Program-made: the position numbers and the translations under genes
Shown: piece by piece, positions 1 to 11,953 of the stretch
Position numbering within the stretch: the stretch's first letter is position 1
Layout: each line of letters opens with the position of its first letter
Notes under the pieces: model-generated
What the model saw: only the letters and a program-made list of their open reading frames with translations
Database searches by the model: none
Told to the model about the DNA's origin: nothing
Source: Lasiosphaeris hirsuta
Lineage: Eukaryota; Ascomycota; Sordariomycetes; Sordariales; Lasiosphaeriaceae
Reading direction: 5' to 3'
DNA: 64,000 bases
Assembly: GCA_030549175.1 (NCBI GenBank)
Contig: JAUKUA010000003.1
Coordinates: forward strand, 2,604,001-2,668,000

Positions 1-1466
1 ATTGGCATCGCCCAAACCATGAACCGGGACGTCAAGCATGATCTAATCTCTGTCCTGGGCTTGACTCCCAACGACACGTCAACAGCCCTTACATTGTTCT
101 ACGTTTCGTATGTCTTGTTCGATCTCCCGTCCAACCTTGTCATGAGCAGACTCAGTCCCCGTGTGTGGATGGCTCGCATCGTATTTGCGGTCGGGGTTAT
201 AGGCACCTGCTTTACTGCAGTCAATGCTGCCTGGAGTTTGAAGCTCCTTCGCTTCCTGCTAGGCGTCGTCACCGCAGGCATGTGGCCTGGCATGTCATAC
301 TACCTCACTCTATTCTACCCACCATCCCGCACCGGCAAGCGAATTGGCATGTACTTCACTGCATCACAGGTTTCGGCCGCCGTGGTTGGTCTCGTATCTG
401 CTGGTTTCCAGCAGATGGACGGCCTTGGCGGTCTAGTCGGCTTTCGGTGGATGTTCTTGATTTATGGCCTTCTCGGTGCCATTCTTGGCGTGGGTCTACT
501 GTGGTGGCTGCCTGACCGGCCCCTGGCTCCCGGCGAGATGCGGACCAAGAGCCGGTGGGCAAAATGGCTGCCCGCAAGTCCCGAGGCCCTCACTGGTGAG
601 GATGCTGTGATCCACTATCACGATCTCCGGAGAGTCTACCATGCTCGGCCTTGGAACTTTCGAGATCTCGGCCATGTCCTTCTTGATTGGCGCTTGTGGC
701 CCCTGGTGCTCATGTACTTCGGTGTGGTGGGTGTTGGCATCGGCACACAGCTATACGGAAACGTCATCATCGCCTCCATCAATGACAAGTTCACCGGCGT
801 GCAGATCAGCCTGTTGTTTGCACCGATATGGATGGTAAGTCTCGGTATACCATCGGTGAGAACTCTGCTGACCGCCCTGCTCAGATGGACTTTTGCGCTA
901 TTCTGTTGGTCACCCCTATTTCGGACAGGTTCCACCAGCACCGTGCTCTATTCTTCTCGGCCGCCGTATGCATTCAGGTTGCCGGCCTCCTCACCGTAAC
1001 CTTTGCCTTGTCCAATCCATGGGCGAGGTATGGAGGCCTTCTGCTCATCGGCTTTGGGCTTGGGCCCACAGTTCCAATCTGTATGACTTGGACCAACGAG
1101 ATCTTCCAGAAACGTCATCGAGAGGTTGGTGTTGCGGCTGCGGCTGCCCTGGTGTCTGGCCTGGGCAATTTGGGAAGCATCACCACCACCTATGCTCTGT
1201 ATACCGGATGGCCTGCGGACTCGGTCAAGGGACCTCACCAATACCGACGCAGCAACTTTACCATGATTGGAATCCTTTGCATCAGCATCGCCAGCAGTAT
1301 TATCATGACAGTCCTTCTGAAGATATTTGGAAATGAACCCAGCAAAAAGATAGCCAGCAGCAACGGCTCGGTGGCCGATTCTACCGACGAGTTCCAGGAT
1401 GGCGCGGCGCGCCGTGAAGTCCACCAACGCGGTTTCGGCCGCATGTGGTGGAACAAACAATCCTAA
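1..1466 (+). CDS. MFS transporter, allantoate permease (Dal5/Tna1) family, 5' partial
   Basis: This is a plasma-membrane anion:cation symporter of the major facilitator superfamily. The family moves small organic anions such as allantoate, nicotinate, pantothenate or biotin; the substrate here cannot be read from sequence. The frame is open from base 1 and enters at the usual IG(I/N)A segment, so roughly the first 60 residues are missing to the left. Exon 1 is 1-834. The intron is 835-884 (GTAAGT...CTCAG). Exon 2 is 885-1466, giving 471 visible residues. Alternating hydrophobic segments, a long central loop after LPDRPL, and the PISDRFHQHR loop of the C-terminal half fit the family. The C-terminus is hydrophilic and ends WWNKQS. 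The family call is firm; the substrate is unknown. Confidence 0.9.
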
Positions 1467-1583
1467 ATTCATGCATGAGAAGAGGGGGAGAAGGAGAGAG
1501 GAACCGGCTAGGCTGAGCCTGCGATCCACGTCATCAACAACCACGCCGCAACCTAGCCGAAGAGGTTGTGTTCCTCTCAGGCA

Positions 1584-1602
1584 CAGGGCACCGAGTGCCC
1601 TG
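1584..1602. repeat. Perfect 8-bp palindrome with 3-nt loop
   Basis: CAGGGCAC and GTGCCCTG flank a CGA loop, an exact inverted repeat about 120 bp after the transporter stop codon. It could be a 3'-UTR hairpin; no function can be assigned. Confidence 0.6.
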
Positions 1603-1792
1603 ACAACTTTACTTCATGGCATTCGCTTGACGACACGTTTCCAATTTCGTCAGCACTTATAGAACGAATGATTGTGTCCCAATCTGGCGTTTACTTATGC
1701 CGTTTCATCCGAGGAAAGGTGCAAAGGTTCCCACCCGGAGCGAAGGGCACGCTGGGGATACCGGGAACCCTCTATCGACGAGGCTGGACTTC

Positions 1793-2111
1793 TCGACAGC
1801 GACAGTGCCGCTGCGCCATCGCTGGGAAATGGCGTTATGGAGAGGTCTAAGAGGGGGCCGATGCGACAATGCCACTGCGCTATCGTTTCTTGGCCCATCT
1901 ATTGGGACTGAGGGGAGAGGTGGATTTTGGGTGGTTTCCTTCTTGGCTGTCTTGTGTGTGGCACGTTGCCTTTCTATGATACCCCATCCGTGTTTAGATA
2001 CGCTGTCGCCCGAGGTTTTCGCCCCTCGACAGCGAAAGTGCTTTTACGCCATCGCTGGGACGGCGTGTTGGGCCGAGACTTTGCTGGCGACAATGCTTTT
2101 GCGCTATCGCT
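1793..2111. repeat. Four degenerate GCGA...TCGC hairpin units in two A-B pairs
   Basis: Units at 1793-1827 (A), 1863-1885 (B), 2026-2060 (A') and 2087-2111 (B') share the core GCGACA-TGC-n-TGCGC-ATCGC, an imperfect inverted repeat. The A-to-A' and B-to-B' spacings are about 230 bp, suggesting one ancestral duplication of an A-B block. The differences are mostly transitions. A further related copy lies near 21598-21625. No coding capacity was recognised. Confidence 0.5.
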
Positions 2112-4396
2112 GAGCCAGTCTCGTGGGCCTTTCTTTTGGTCATCGAGTCTTCATAGTCCTCTCTCAACTTTGGAAGTGGAGCCTGGAGAGCTCAGGGAAA
2201 GGGTTTGGCTAGTCGCTCGTTTGTATTCATGCCTGGCTAGTTCTGGCGCAGAATGAATCAAGTCTATTCCCTAACATCGTTCGCACGGTTTTGTTTGTGA
2301 TAACGGCCAGTCTTCGTCATCGATTGTGTCGCGCTTGTCTCTACAAGGCAACAAAAACTGCACTTGAGCATCCTGCTGCCTGGCGGAGCAACAATGCAGA
2401 TGCCTCGAGGTTGATCAATGACACATTTGGGAAGCCACGATCACATCATTTGCAACGCGTCGCCATTGCGTACAACTCTGGAAATATCTGCCTGTGAAAA
2501 CCCATTTGCTCCACGTCTCCTCAACAGATGCCTCGCATGTAGGAAACGAGTCGAGCAGGGTGAGGAATCAGGCGCCTCCAACTAGCAGCTTAATGAGTCA
2601 CACACAAGCTTCTTCTTCGTGTCCCCAGACATGGCTCAGGATCACGATGAAAAAGAAAAGAAGAAAAATGGATGCCGGTCAGACTTCCATCGATACCCAC
2701 CCCGCCCAAGCGCCCGAAGGCAAGACCTCGAAAACGGGGTACAGATCATCGCCCACTCTCTATACAGCCGCAGTCCGAAAACCAGCGACCGCCACCTTTG
2801 CAGGCAGATCGAGAGCAAATAGGTCCTCACTGTAGGGCGTCGAGGATATAAATCATCAACCCGGGTGGGATTTGTGGCTCCTTTAGGGAACACAAAAGAG
2901 GACGACTACTATAGAAATGATTCTCCTGTTGAGGGGGGGATGCGGTTAGCGAAAATGATGCTGAGATTGGCACTTCGGCAAAGGGAAAGTGTGTGTGATA
3001 GTAGGGGGGTAGCTTACTGAAGTATTGTCGACATGAAGAAAAAAAAGAAAGAGAAGAGGAAAAGGCAGTGGGAGGAAGACATTATATAGAGCAAATGGAT
3101 GGTCCGTGCACGACTGCAAACTGCAAAAAAAAACTTTTCGCGATAAGATTTCTCTGCCCGTGGGGCCAGACCAATCGCACAGGTGTGGGGCCAGCACCAA
3201 CCTTGATCTGTCGGGGATACTGGAAGCCTTGAAGCTGATAAGTCGTCCTTATTGTGCAAATAGTATCCGTAAATGTTGCTTGACCTACCAAGGTCACAGT
3301 CAGCTGCAGTCCTCCGTTTTATCTTGTCCTTCACAAGTCTGTTGCTTGATGGATTGGCAATCATTGCACATGTGGTGGAAAAGTGATGACAAAACCGATG
3401 ACATTGTCGATGGTTTCTGTTGTGCCTAGATTTTATTATTGTATGTTCTAACGATTCGCGCCCTTGGAGACCGCGACACAACTGTTAGCCAGACCCTTCC
3501 CCTCTACGGTGTCCCGCTCAGGCCTCGATATCATGTTCTTGCCCAGCTCTTGTCAACAACTCTCAATAACAAATATTCCGCTTTTAGATCTCCGAGTCCT
3601 TCGACAGCACCTTCATCAGAGACAGCCATCCAATATGCCACGAACACGGAGCGCAATTCTTATTTTCTCTCCCTCTCTCATTACTGGTAAAATGCCTTGG
3701 TATCTTCCAACACTCGCACTCCCTGCTCCCCGCCAAACATCGAGACCATACTTTGGAGAATGTGGGATTGTGATTATGCTGTCTCTGTCAAGACTTGGTT
3801 TCGACCAGACCCACGCCGACGGTTCGACCGTTTACTATCATCTATCACATCATTCCCTTATGTGATCAGGGAGTCCCTGGAGGCGTGTTGGACCCCAGTG
3901 GGCAGAGTGAAATGGCGCGACTCTGAACATGAGGCCAGGCGGGATGTGCGACCCGGGATGGGACTGCACCGCGGACTGCCTGTGAAGCTCCATCAAAGCA
4001 CATTGGTAGAAAACCCGTCTCAGGGAGTGGTGGGAAATAAATTGCCGAGCACACAAGAACCATTGGCAGGGTGCAGATAGACTTGGGGAGACCAGATCGC
4101 GAGTCTTTTGCCAGCTTGAGCAAAACAATTAGTTCCTACCAGTAGGTAGCGGAGTGGAAACCACCCTCAAGGCTGTTGTTCGTTGCAAACATCGTGATTC
4201 GGTGGTTGACATGGGCAGTTAAGTGGTTTCTGGCGGCATCGAGATGCTAGGTCTTGCCCGAGGAGGTGATGCTGGCCCGGATAATTAGCCCATATCTGCA
4301 GAATTCCAGGGCCATTGTAAGTATTGGGTGATTCATTGTAGACACCTAAAGTGAGGAAGGCGCTCCCAGCTCCATCGGACGAAGTTAACCATGACG

Positions 4397-4421
4397 CCCC
4401 CCCCCCCCCCCCCCCCCCCCC
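4397..4421. repeat. Poly-C run of 25 nt
   Basis: A pure C tract three bases beyond the stop codon of the minus-strand thioesterase-like gene. In the transcript it would be a G25 run at the start of the 3' UTR, able to form a G-quadruplex. Confidence 0.9.
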
Positions 4422-4424
4422 GGA

Positions 4425-5249
4425 TCAAAAAACGCTCCGTAGTCGCTCCGAAAAGAATTCCATCATGGGCAAGACCTCTTCGCTGTTCCTCGGCGGGCCG
4501 TCGTCTGGCCGCTTCCACTCGACCATCTTGACGTCAGCAAACTCATGTTTGAGCACGTCGGTGGCTACCTCGTCGATTGCCTCGCTCTTGCTTCCGTGGC
4601 AAACCAGCACCGGCGTCCGCGACTTTTCCCTGGCACTGATACTCGGGATTATCGATGCCGGCAGCGCCCCTCCGATGGACACGACGCCCTTGAAAGCCTT
4701 GGGCCCCTTCCCTAACGCTGCTTCCTCACCCCCACCCTCCTTCGCCTCAGTCACCCGTCCCTCCCCCTCCACCACGCCAAGCCTCAACCTCGACGCCAGC
4801 CCCAGCGCAAGCGACCCGCCCTGGCCATACCCGAAGAGCAGGATATCCTGCGTCTCCCACCCGCACTTGCCAATCAGCACCTCCCCGATCAACCGGCCCA
4901 GCACCTGGCCCATGGCCTTCTCGAAGCCGGGGTCCTGGTCCAGCTCCCCGTCGGAGCCGAGCGTCAGGTCATCGCCCCAGTGGAAGTGGTTGGTCGGCCC
5001 CGCGTCCAGCGGCAGGCCGAGCAGGGCCGGCGGCAGCGGGCTGGTGCCCCGCACCGAGATGGCGAGGACCCCCGGCAGCGCGAGACTGCGCGCGAAGGAG
5101 GCGAAGGCGGGCTCGGCGTCGCCCAGGCCGTGGAAGAGCAGGAGGATGGCGGTGGTGGACTCGGGTGGCGAGGCCGGGACCAGCGAGAGGGTGAGGTGTG
5201 GAAGGAGCAGGGTGAAGTCTTCTGAGGTGGGGGTGCGGGTTGGGGTCAT
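4425..5249 (-). CDS. Acyl-protein thioesterase/carboxylesterase-like protein lacking the catalytic triad
   Basis: A single-exon, 274-residue alpha/beta-hydrolase of the phospholipase/carboxylesterase (LYPLA/APT) family, which normally removes acyl groups from proteins or lysolipids in the cytosol. The fold markers are present: LLLFHGLGD (37-43 region), GPTNHFHWGDD, GYGQGG (140-145) and PVLVCHG (213-219). The nucleophile elbow, normally G-x-S-x-G-G, has glycine at 142. The acid position after CHG, normally in DxDP, reads SKSE. No histidine follows residue 235, where family members have GMGHS. All three catalytic residues are therefore replaced. An insertion rich in Glu and Gly lies near 157-184. 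The protein is probably a pseudoenzyme or binds rather than cleaves. The ATG is the first in frame and sits just before the conserved beta strand. Confidence 0.8.
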   Translation of the reverse strand: MTPTRTPTSEDFTLLLPHLTLSLVPASPPESTTAILLLFHGLGDAEPAFASFARSLALPGVLAISVRGTSPLPPALLGLPLDAGPTNHFHWGDDLTLGSDGELDQDPGFEKAMGQVLGRLIGEVLIGKCGWETQDILLFGYGQGGSLALGLASRLRLGVVEGEGRVTEAKEGGGEEAALGKGPKAFKGVVSIGGALPASIIPSISAREKSRTPVLVCHGSKSEAIDEVATDVLKHEFADVKMVEWKRPDDGPPRNSEEVLPMMEFFSERLRSVF

Positions 5250-5661
5250 TTTCGCGGTCTTCTCTTATTATCTTGGTTTTGGCGTGTATCTTGAAAGGGG
5301 GGTTTTTTGGGGGGCGATTAATTCTGGGATTCTGAGAATGGTTGATGAAATTTGGCTGTTGATGCGGCCGGTTCCGTAAGGTAGTCGATGTCCACGGGTC
5401 GGGGTACGGTCGCGGGAGGTGGAGGTAGGGCCGTTCCGTCTTGACTCGGGCCGATGGGCCGACAGGGTTAGGGTACAGGTTAGCTCCATGATGTGGCCCA
5501 ACTTGAAGATCATCTCATAGGTACGTACCCCTCTTCAGATTATCTACCTAAGGTGCCTACCTGGTCTAGAAACTGTGTCGTGCCACATTAAAATTGGTGC
5601 GGAATCGTCCTCTTGCATCACATATCACTCAATATGGCAGATGAAGCACACACTATTAGAA
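5250..5661. promoter_or_regulatory. Upstream region of the thioesterase-like gene
   Basis: About 410 bp lie between the start of the thioesterase-like gene and the end of the ankyrin pseudogene, both on the minus strand. It includes TACCTA/TAGGTA-type words near 5519-5563. No gene is seen; it should hold the promoter of the thioesterase-like gene. Confidence 0.45.
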
Positions 5662-7098
5662 TCAACCCGACGGGTAGAATACATGCGAGTTCTCCATTAT
5701 CTTCTGACAATTGTGACTAGGTTGCTCTTGCTTCACACCTGAGCAAGAGTTTCCGAATTGCGGATCTCTGGTCATCCTATCCGGGCTGCCCCCAGGCTGC
5801 CCCCGGGCAGCAAGATCGAATGGCGTCCAGCCTTCATTGGTCGTGACATTGACATTTGCTCCATTTAGAAGTAGAAGTCCTACCATGTCAACACTGCCCT
5901 GCTGACACGCGGCAGCCAGAGGCGTCCAGCCTTGCTTGTCTTCGGAGTTGGAAAGCACACGCTGGTCTAGCAGACTTGGGTTTGGATCCGCACCGTTCTG
6001 TAGCAAACCTTGCACCGAGGGTGGTTTGCGAAAATGTGAGCGCCGGCCTCCAGTAGCAGTTGAACGATTCGGAAATTCCCCATCGACGATGCTGCTACCA
6101 GTGCATTTCCATATTCGCTTCCCGGCGCGTGGACATTAGCCTTGTTTCTAAGCAGCAGCTCAACAATATCACCATTACCTTTTGTTGATGCTGCCACCAG
6201 CGCACTGCCATGTTGGAGTCGTATCGGAGATGCGATTTCATCCTTGAGGCCTAGTTCATTACTACTATGAGCTTCACTAAGATTCAAGGCTTCCAATTTG
6301 AGTCGACAGTATCTTGTCCCTTTCCTGCTTACATCGGCAGATAGTTCTATCCAGTGCGCTTGAGCGTTGATATCAGCTCCAGCGTCGAGCAACATCTGGA
6401 CAATTGGGTAATTACCTCTAAACGAGGCCTCGTGTAGTGCTACATTATCCCATGCTTCTCGATGGTGTCATTCAATGGAATCACCCCAAGGAGGCGCCGG
6501 ACAATATTGGCGTGGCCATGAAGTGAAGCCCCCGAGAGAGGATACCTGTCCTATAGACTTGGATCATAGCAATCGTATTCTGCCCATCTACTGGCAGGGA
6601 TAAAGCTCCTTGTTGTAACAGCTGTGGTATAGCCTCGGCCATGGCAGATGAAGATGGTTGTGCGCTTTTCGGAACCCTAGTATTGACGACCGATTAGCTG
6701 TTGCTGCTCGAGATACCTTGTGTACTGTAGATATCTCTGCCTAGCGCTTTCCGTCCAGTTGGACCAGCAGATTCACAGCCTGCTCTCTGACACCAGCGAT
6801 TGAAGTCTCAAAGGCCACGTTCGCATTGTATCCAAACAACAGAATCCGAGCCTTTGGGAGGCTGAGAGGAACAAAATCCTTCAGCCACATGTTCCCATTT
6901 GAAGCTGTCCATGTCTGTGCCGCATGAGAAATGGTGTTGGTTTGAGCCCATGGATGGCGACGATGCTATGATGACCATCAGTTACTTCCTTGGCCCACCT
7001 TGTCAAATTCAATCAGGGGTCGACCCGCTCTATCTCGGCATCTTCAGGGTCATTTACGACTCTCAAAAGGCACGGACCTCGGATGCTTGCTGAGACAT
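5662..7098 (-). pseudogene. Decayed NLR-like gene: alpha/beta-hydrolase N-domain plus ankyrin repeats
   Basis: Reading the minus strand in shifting frames recovers a fungal effector-type architecture. Around 7098-6740 are the start MSQQASEVRAF, then RVVNDPEDAEIE, then IVAIHGL, then HAAQTWTASNGNMWLKDFVP followed by PKARILLFGYNANV. This matches the lipase-like DUF676/alpha-beta-hydrolase domain found at the N-terminus of many fungal NLR and ankyrin proteins. The expected GHSLGG segment after the first block is absent, so an internal deletion is likely. From about 6650 to 5662 follow ankyrin repeats such as GNYPIVQMLLDAGADINAQ, GNGDIVELLLRNKANVHA and GSVDMVGLLLLNGANVNV. At least three frameshifts (near 6940, 6460 and 6010) and several stops break the frame, too many for one sequencing error. 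Introns could explain one or two breaks but not all. Confidence 0.75.
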
Positions 7099-7377
7099 TG
7101 TTAAAATTTGGAGAATGAGAGTTGATAAGTGTTTGGAGTAAAATGAGTCTTTCTATTGGGGAGAAGATCAACCCTCAAGTACGAGAAAAAAAAGAATAAA
7201 TACCTAGGTACCTAACTGGGGGCAAGAGATCATCAGGGTACGGTAGTAGCCGTGGAGGTATTGTCTTGATAATCTGGTAGCTGGCTTTTGTCCCACGTTG
7301 GCACTACCTATTTTACTTCCGTGCACAACTCCATCTCTTATTGACACCTTCGATTTGTTTCCGACACAAACTGATGT

Positions 7378-9457
<2,080 letters not shown>

Positions 9458-9958
9458 CTTTCCGATATTGCAGATTATGTTTGGCCAAGTCAGCTGCTCG
9501 TGAACGGTTTATGGTCCCACATTCCTGCCAGTACCCCTCATCTGCTGTTCTTATCTGGCATATCAAGTGCGGCATCGGCCAATGCTAACAACACATGCCA
9601 AGACTGCCCCTGAGCGTCCTATGACATTTGGACTGCCCCGACTGCCGAGCGAAGCCGGATAGGCGATCGATGCTCATCTATATATAATCATGATAGCTAA
9701 GAGGGACCTGTAATTCTCTCTAAGCACACCATGATTAAAGCAAGGTACCGAGGAGAGAAATTCCACTCCTGGGACGAAAGACTCGGTAATGTTTATATGT
9801 ATTTACCGCGGTCTATCGATCCAGGTATGCACCGCCGCCGTGTCCAATCGCATAAATTCAGTACGTCATTCCCGCATACCATGAGCACAAGCCAAACCTC
9901 GGGTATCCATTCCCTTTCCATGGTAAAAATATGGTAGCTAGTCGGTCATCAGAACGCA
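9458..9958. promoter_or_regulatory. Upstream region of the alpha-glucosidase gene
   Basis: Five hundred bases lie between the alpha-glucosidase start and the 3' end of the LCCL gene. A TATATA stretch at about 9679-9686 lies roughly 220 bp upstream of the ATG on the minus strand and could serve as a TATA element. No gene is seen. Confidence 0.4.
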
Positions 9959-11953
9959 TCACTTCTTGCCCAAAACATCTTCCTGTGTCACCGCCCTGGC
10001 CCTAACCCTGGACGGTCCTGGCGCCATGTCAACCCACTCCCCTTTTGCGGTCCACCTACCCGCCTTGGTATAGTCTTCGCTGTTGCTCCCCTGCATCCAC
10101 GCGAACCGGAAGTACTCATTCTCAGTCGCGCCCTCTTCCTTCTTGCGGGTCCAGGTAAAGTTGGGCGCATTGTCGTACTCGTCGGTGAAATACGTCCGGA
10201 ACCGCTCTACATCGTTGACAAGGACGCTAATACCGTCGTACTCAGGCGCCGGTAGGGCGCCCCACCCGAATGTGATGGTCGATAGGCTTTGCCCCAGCGA
10301 GATAGCGGGTGCCGTGATGGACGGTAGCGCCGAGCCCAGCTGAGCATCACCCTGGAGGGCAAACGCCGTCTGCAGAAATGGATCCCATCCCCATCGGGCA
10401 ATGCCGTTGATGAAGAAGCCAACCAAGAGGCCTTGATACAGCAGCGACGGGCGCGTCTGCATGCTCGTTCCTGGCAGGAGCAGCAACGCCAAGACGTAGT
10501 GGTGAATCCGCAGATTGAGGTCTGGCAACAGTATGCAAATGATGAGCCCAATGCCGAGTAGGCAGTAGAATTTGAGGTAGCGGACTAGCCGAGCTTCTTG
10601 CTGGAAGAACCAGACCTGCGAAACCACGATTACTGCCAGGACAATAACGATGATGGCCAAGGCGGCCCGCGCCCCCGGCTGCTGCTCCAGGTCATGCGGC
10701 GTCAGCCGTTGAATTGGGATGAAGTCGAAAGTGTAGTTGGTTAGCGAGCCGGTCCAGCAGGCCCCGAGCCAGAGAACAGTTTTTTCGACCTGAGCGGTTA
10801 AGCCCCGGAGAGCCCGTCTCACACCCATCTTCTCGTACATGACCCAGGCCGCAAACATGGCCGGTAGGAAGTTTCCGAGTTCCCGCGAAATCAACGAGGG
10901 CACATTCGTGTAGCTCGGTGGGTCCGTCGCGAGACCGACGGTCCAGTAGAGCCCAACAAAGACGGAAAAGAAGAACAAGGCTGGAGACGTTGTGAGCAGT
11001 GAGAGAACCGAGGAGAAGACGACAGAGACGGCAAGCAGTGGCCATCGCATATCCCGGGCTGCGCATTCGGCGTTCTCAAAGGTAAAGGAAAGGGGAAAGT
11101 GGGAATCGAAGCCCACGCTCTCAATACCGTGCCTGGACGAGCTGTTGAAGTTCCTTTGGGTCCCAATCAACTTGACGATGCCGCAACCGCCAGATGTGTC
11201 CGAGACGATACCAGCATGCACGGCCGCTCCGCAAATGAACGAATCACCTCTGTAAATAGCATCCTCAACTTCGTTTGATGAGACTGGCGGGCCTCCAATA
11301 ACCAACGGCTTATAGTTGACTTCCTGATCGCCTACAGCGTGGGGATTGAGCACCTGATAGCTTGCGCAGCTCGCCGGGCACCTGAAGGCGAACCCGCTGT
11401 CGCTGAATGGACGGCAGAGGTTTCCGTCCAGCCCGCAACCATTGCCGGACGCCCAGTAAGTCGTTCCGCAGGAGATGGTCGTGGCGGTCCCCCAGCCATC
11501 AATCTCACGCTCGGCGAGGCCCTTGCGCATGACCAAGGCAAAGGTCACAATCCACATGGATAGATAGACAAAAAGAAGCCATAGCCTGTGGATCCGGTTC
11601 GGAATGAGCCTGGCGAGCAGCAAGACGGGAAAAAGTTGGATCTGGGGGAAGAAGGGGTTGATCTTGAAGTCGCGCGGGGCGGGCGGCCCCTTGGCCCATT
11701 TGAAGACAGCCTTGGTGAATCGGCGGACGGGGTACGGAACCCATTTCAACCTTTTCCATGAGCTCTCGTCTTGGATGAAACGCGGGGTTGGGGGCGACGA
11801 GTCCTCCTCGAGCTCTTCGATCAAGGCGTCGGGGTGATCGGCGACGTCGCCGACGCCGATTGTGGTAGTACTGGTGCTAGCGCTTGCGAGATTGTCCTGC
11901 CTCTCAACATCGCGAGCCTGCGAGCGCAATTCAGCCAAGTCTTGTTCGCCCAT
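9959..11953 (-). CDS. LCCL-domain polytopic membrane protein
   Basis: A fungal integral membrane protein of unknown function with an LCCL domain, a fold named from Limulus factor C, Coch-5b2 and Lgl1. Intronless, 664 residues from the ATG at 11953 (MGEQDLAELRSQAR). The frame stays open upstream for 124 codons without an ATG, so this is the first usable start. A cytosolic Ser/Glu-rich N-terminus is followed by a membrane segment at about 122-142. The LCCL domain spans about 160-285, with YWASGNGCGLDG, FRCPASC, SFICGAAVHAGI and GGCGIVKL. About seven or eight further hydrophobic segments follow, and the tail is hydrophilic and ends LGKK. The LCCL domain should face the lumen or outside. Confidence in the family is high; the biological role is unknown. 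Confidence 0.9.
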   Translation of the reverse strand: MGEQDLAELRSQARDVERQDNLASASTSTTTIGVGDVADHPDALIEELEEDSSPPTPRFIQDESSWKRLKWVPYPVRRFTKAVFKWAKGPPAPRDFKINPFFPQIQLFPVLLLARLIPNRIHRLWLLFVYLSMWIVTFALVMRKGLAEREIDGWGTATTISCGTTYWASGNGCGLDGNLCRPFSDSGFAFRCPASCASYQVLNPHAVGDQEVNYKPLVIGGPPVSSNEVEDAIYRGDSFICGAAVHAGIVSDTSGGCGIVKLIGTQRNFNSSSRHGIESVGFDSHFPLSFTFENAECAARDMRWPLLAVSVVFSSVLSLLTTSPALFFFSVFVGLYWTVGLATDPPSYTNVPSLISRELGNFLPAMFAAWVMYEKMGVRRALRGLTAQVEKTVLWLGACWTGSLTNYTFDFIPIQRLTPHDLEQQPGARAALAIIVIVLAVIVVSQVWFFQQEARLVRYLKFYCLLGIGLIICILLPDLNLRIHHYVLALLLLPGTSMQTRPSLLYQGLLVGFFINGIARWGWDPFLQTAFALQGDAQLGSALPSITAPAISLGQSLSTITFGWGALPAPEYDGISVLVNDVERFRTYFTDEYDNAPNFTWTRKKEEGATENEYFRFAWMQGSNSEDYTKAGRWTAKGEWVDMAPGPSRVRARAVTQEDVLGKK

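Larger units (their letters stand above)
1467..4424. other. Gene-poor spacer between convergent genes
   Basis: About 3 kb separate the 3' ends of the MFS transporter and the thioesterase-like gene. Several short ORFs occur on both strands, but none shows family similarity, codon regularity or convincing splice sites. The stretch holds a perfect palindrome (1584-1602), a set of degenerate hairpin repeats (1793-2111) and a 25-nt poly-C run (4397-4421) directly after the stop of the next gene. It may be decayed repeat DNA. Confidence 0.6.
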
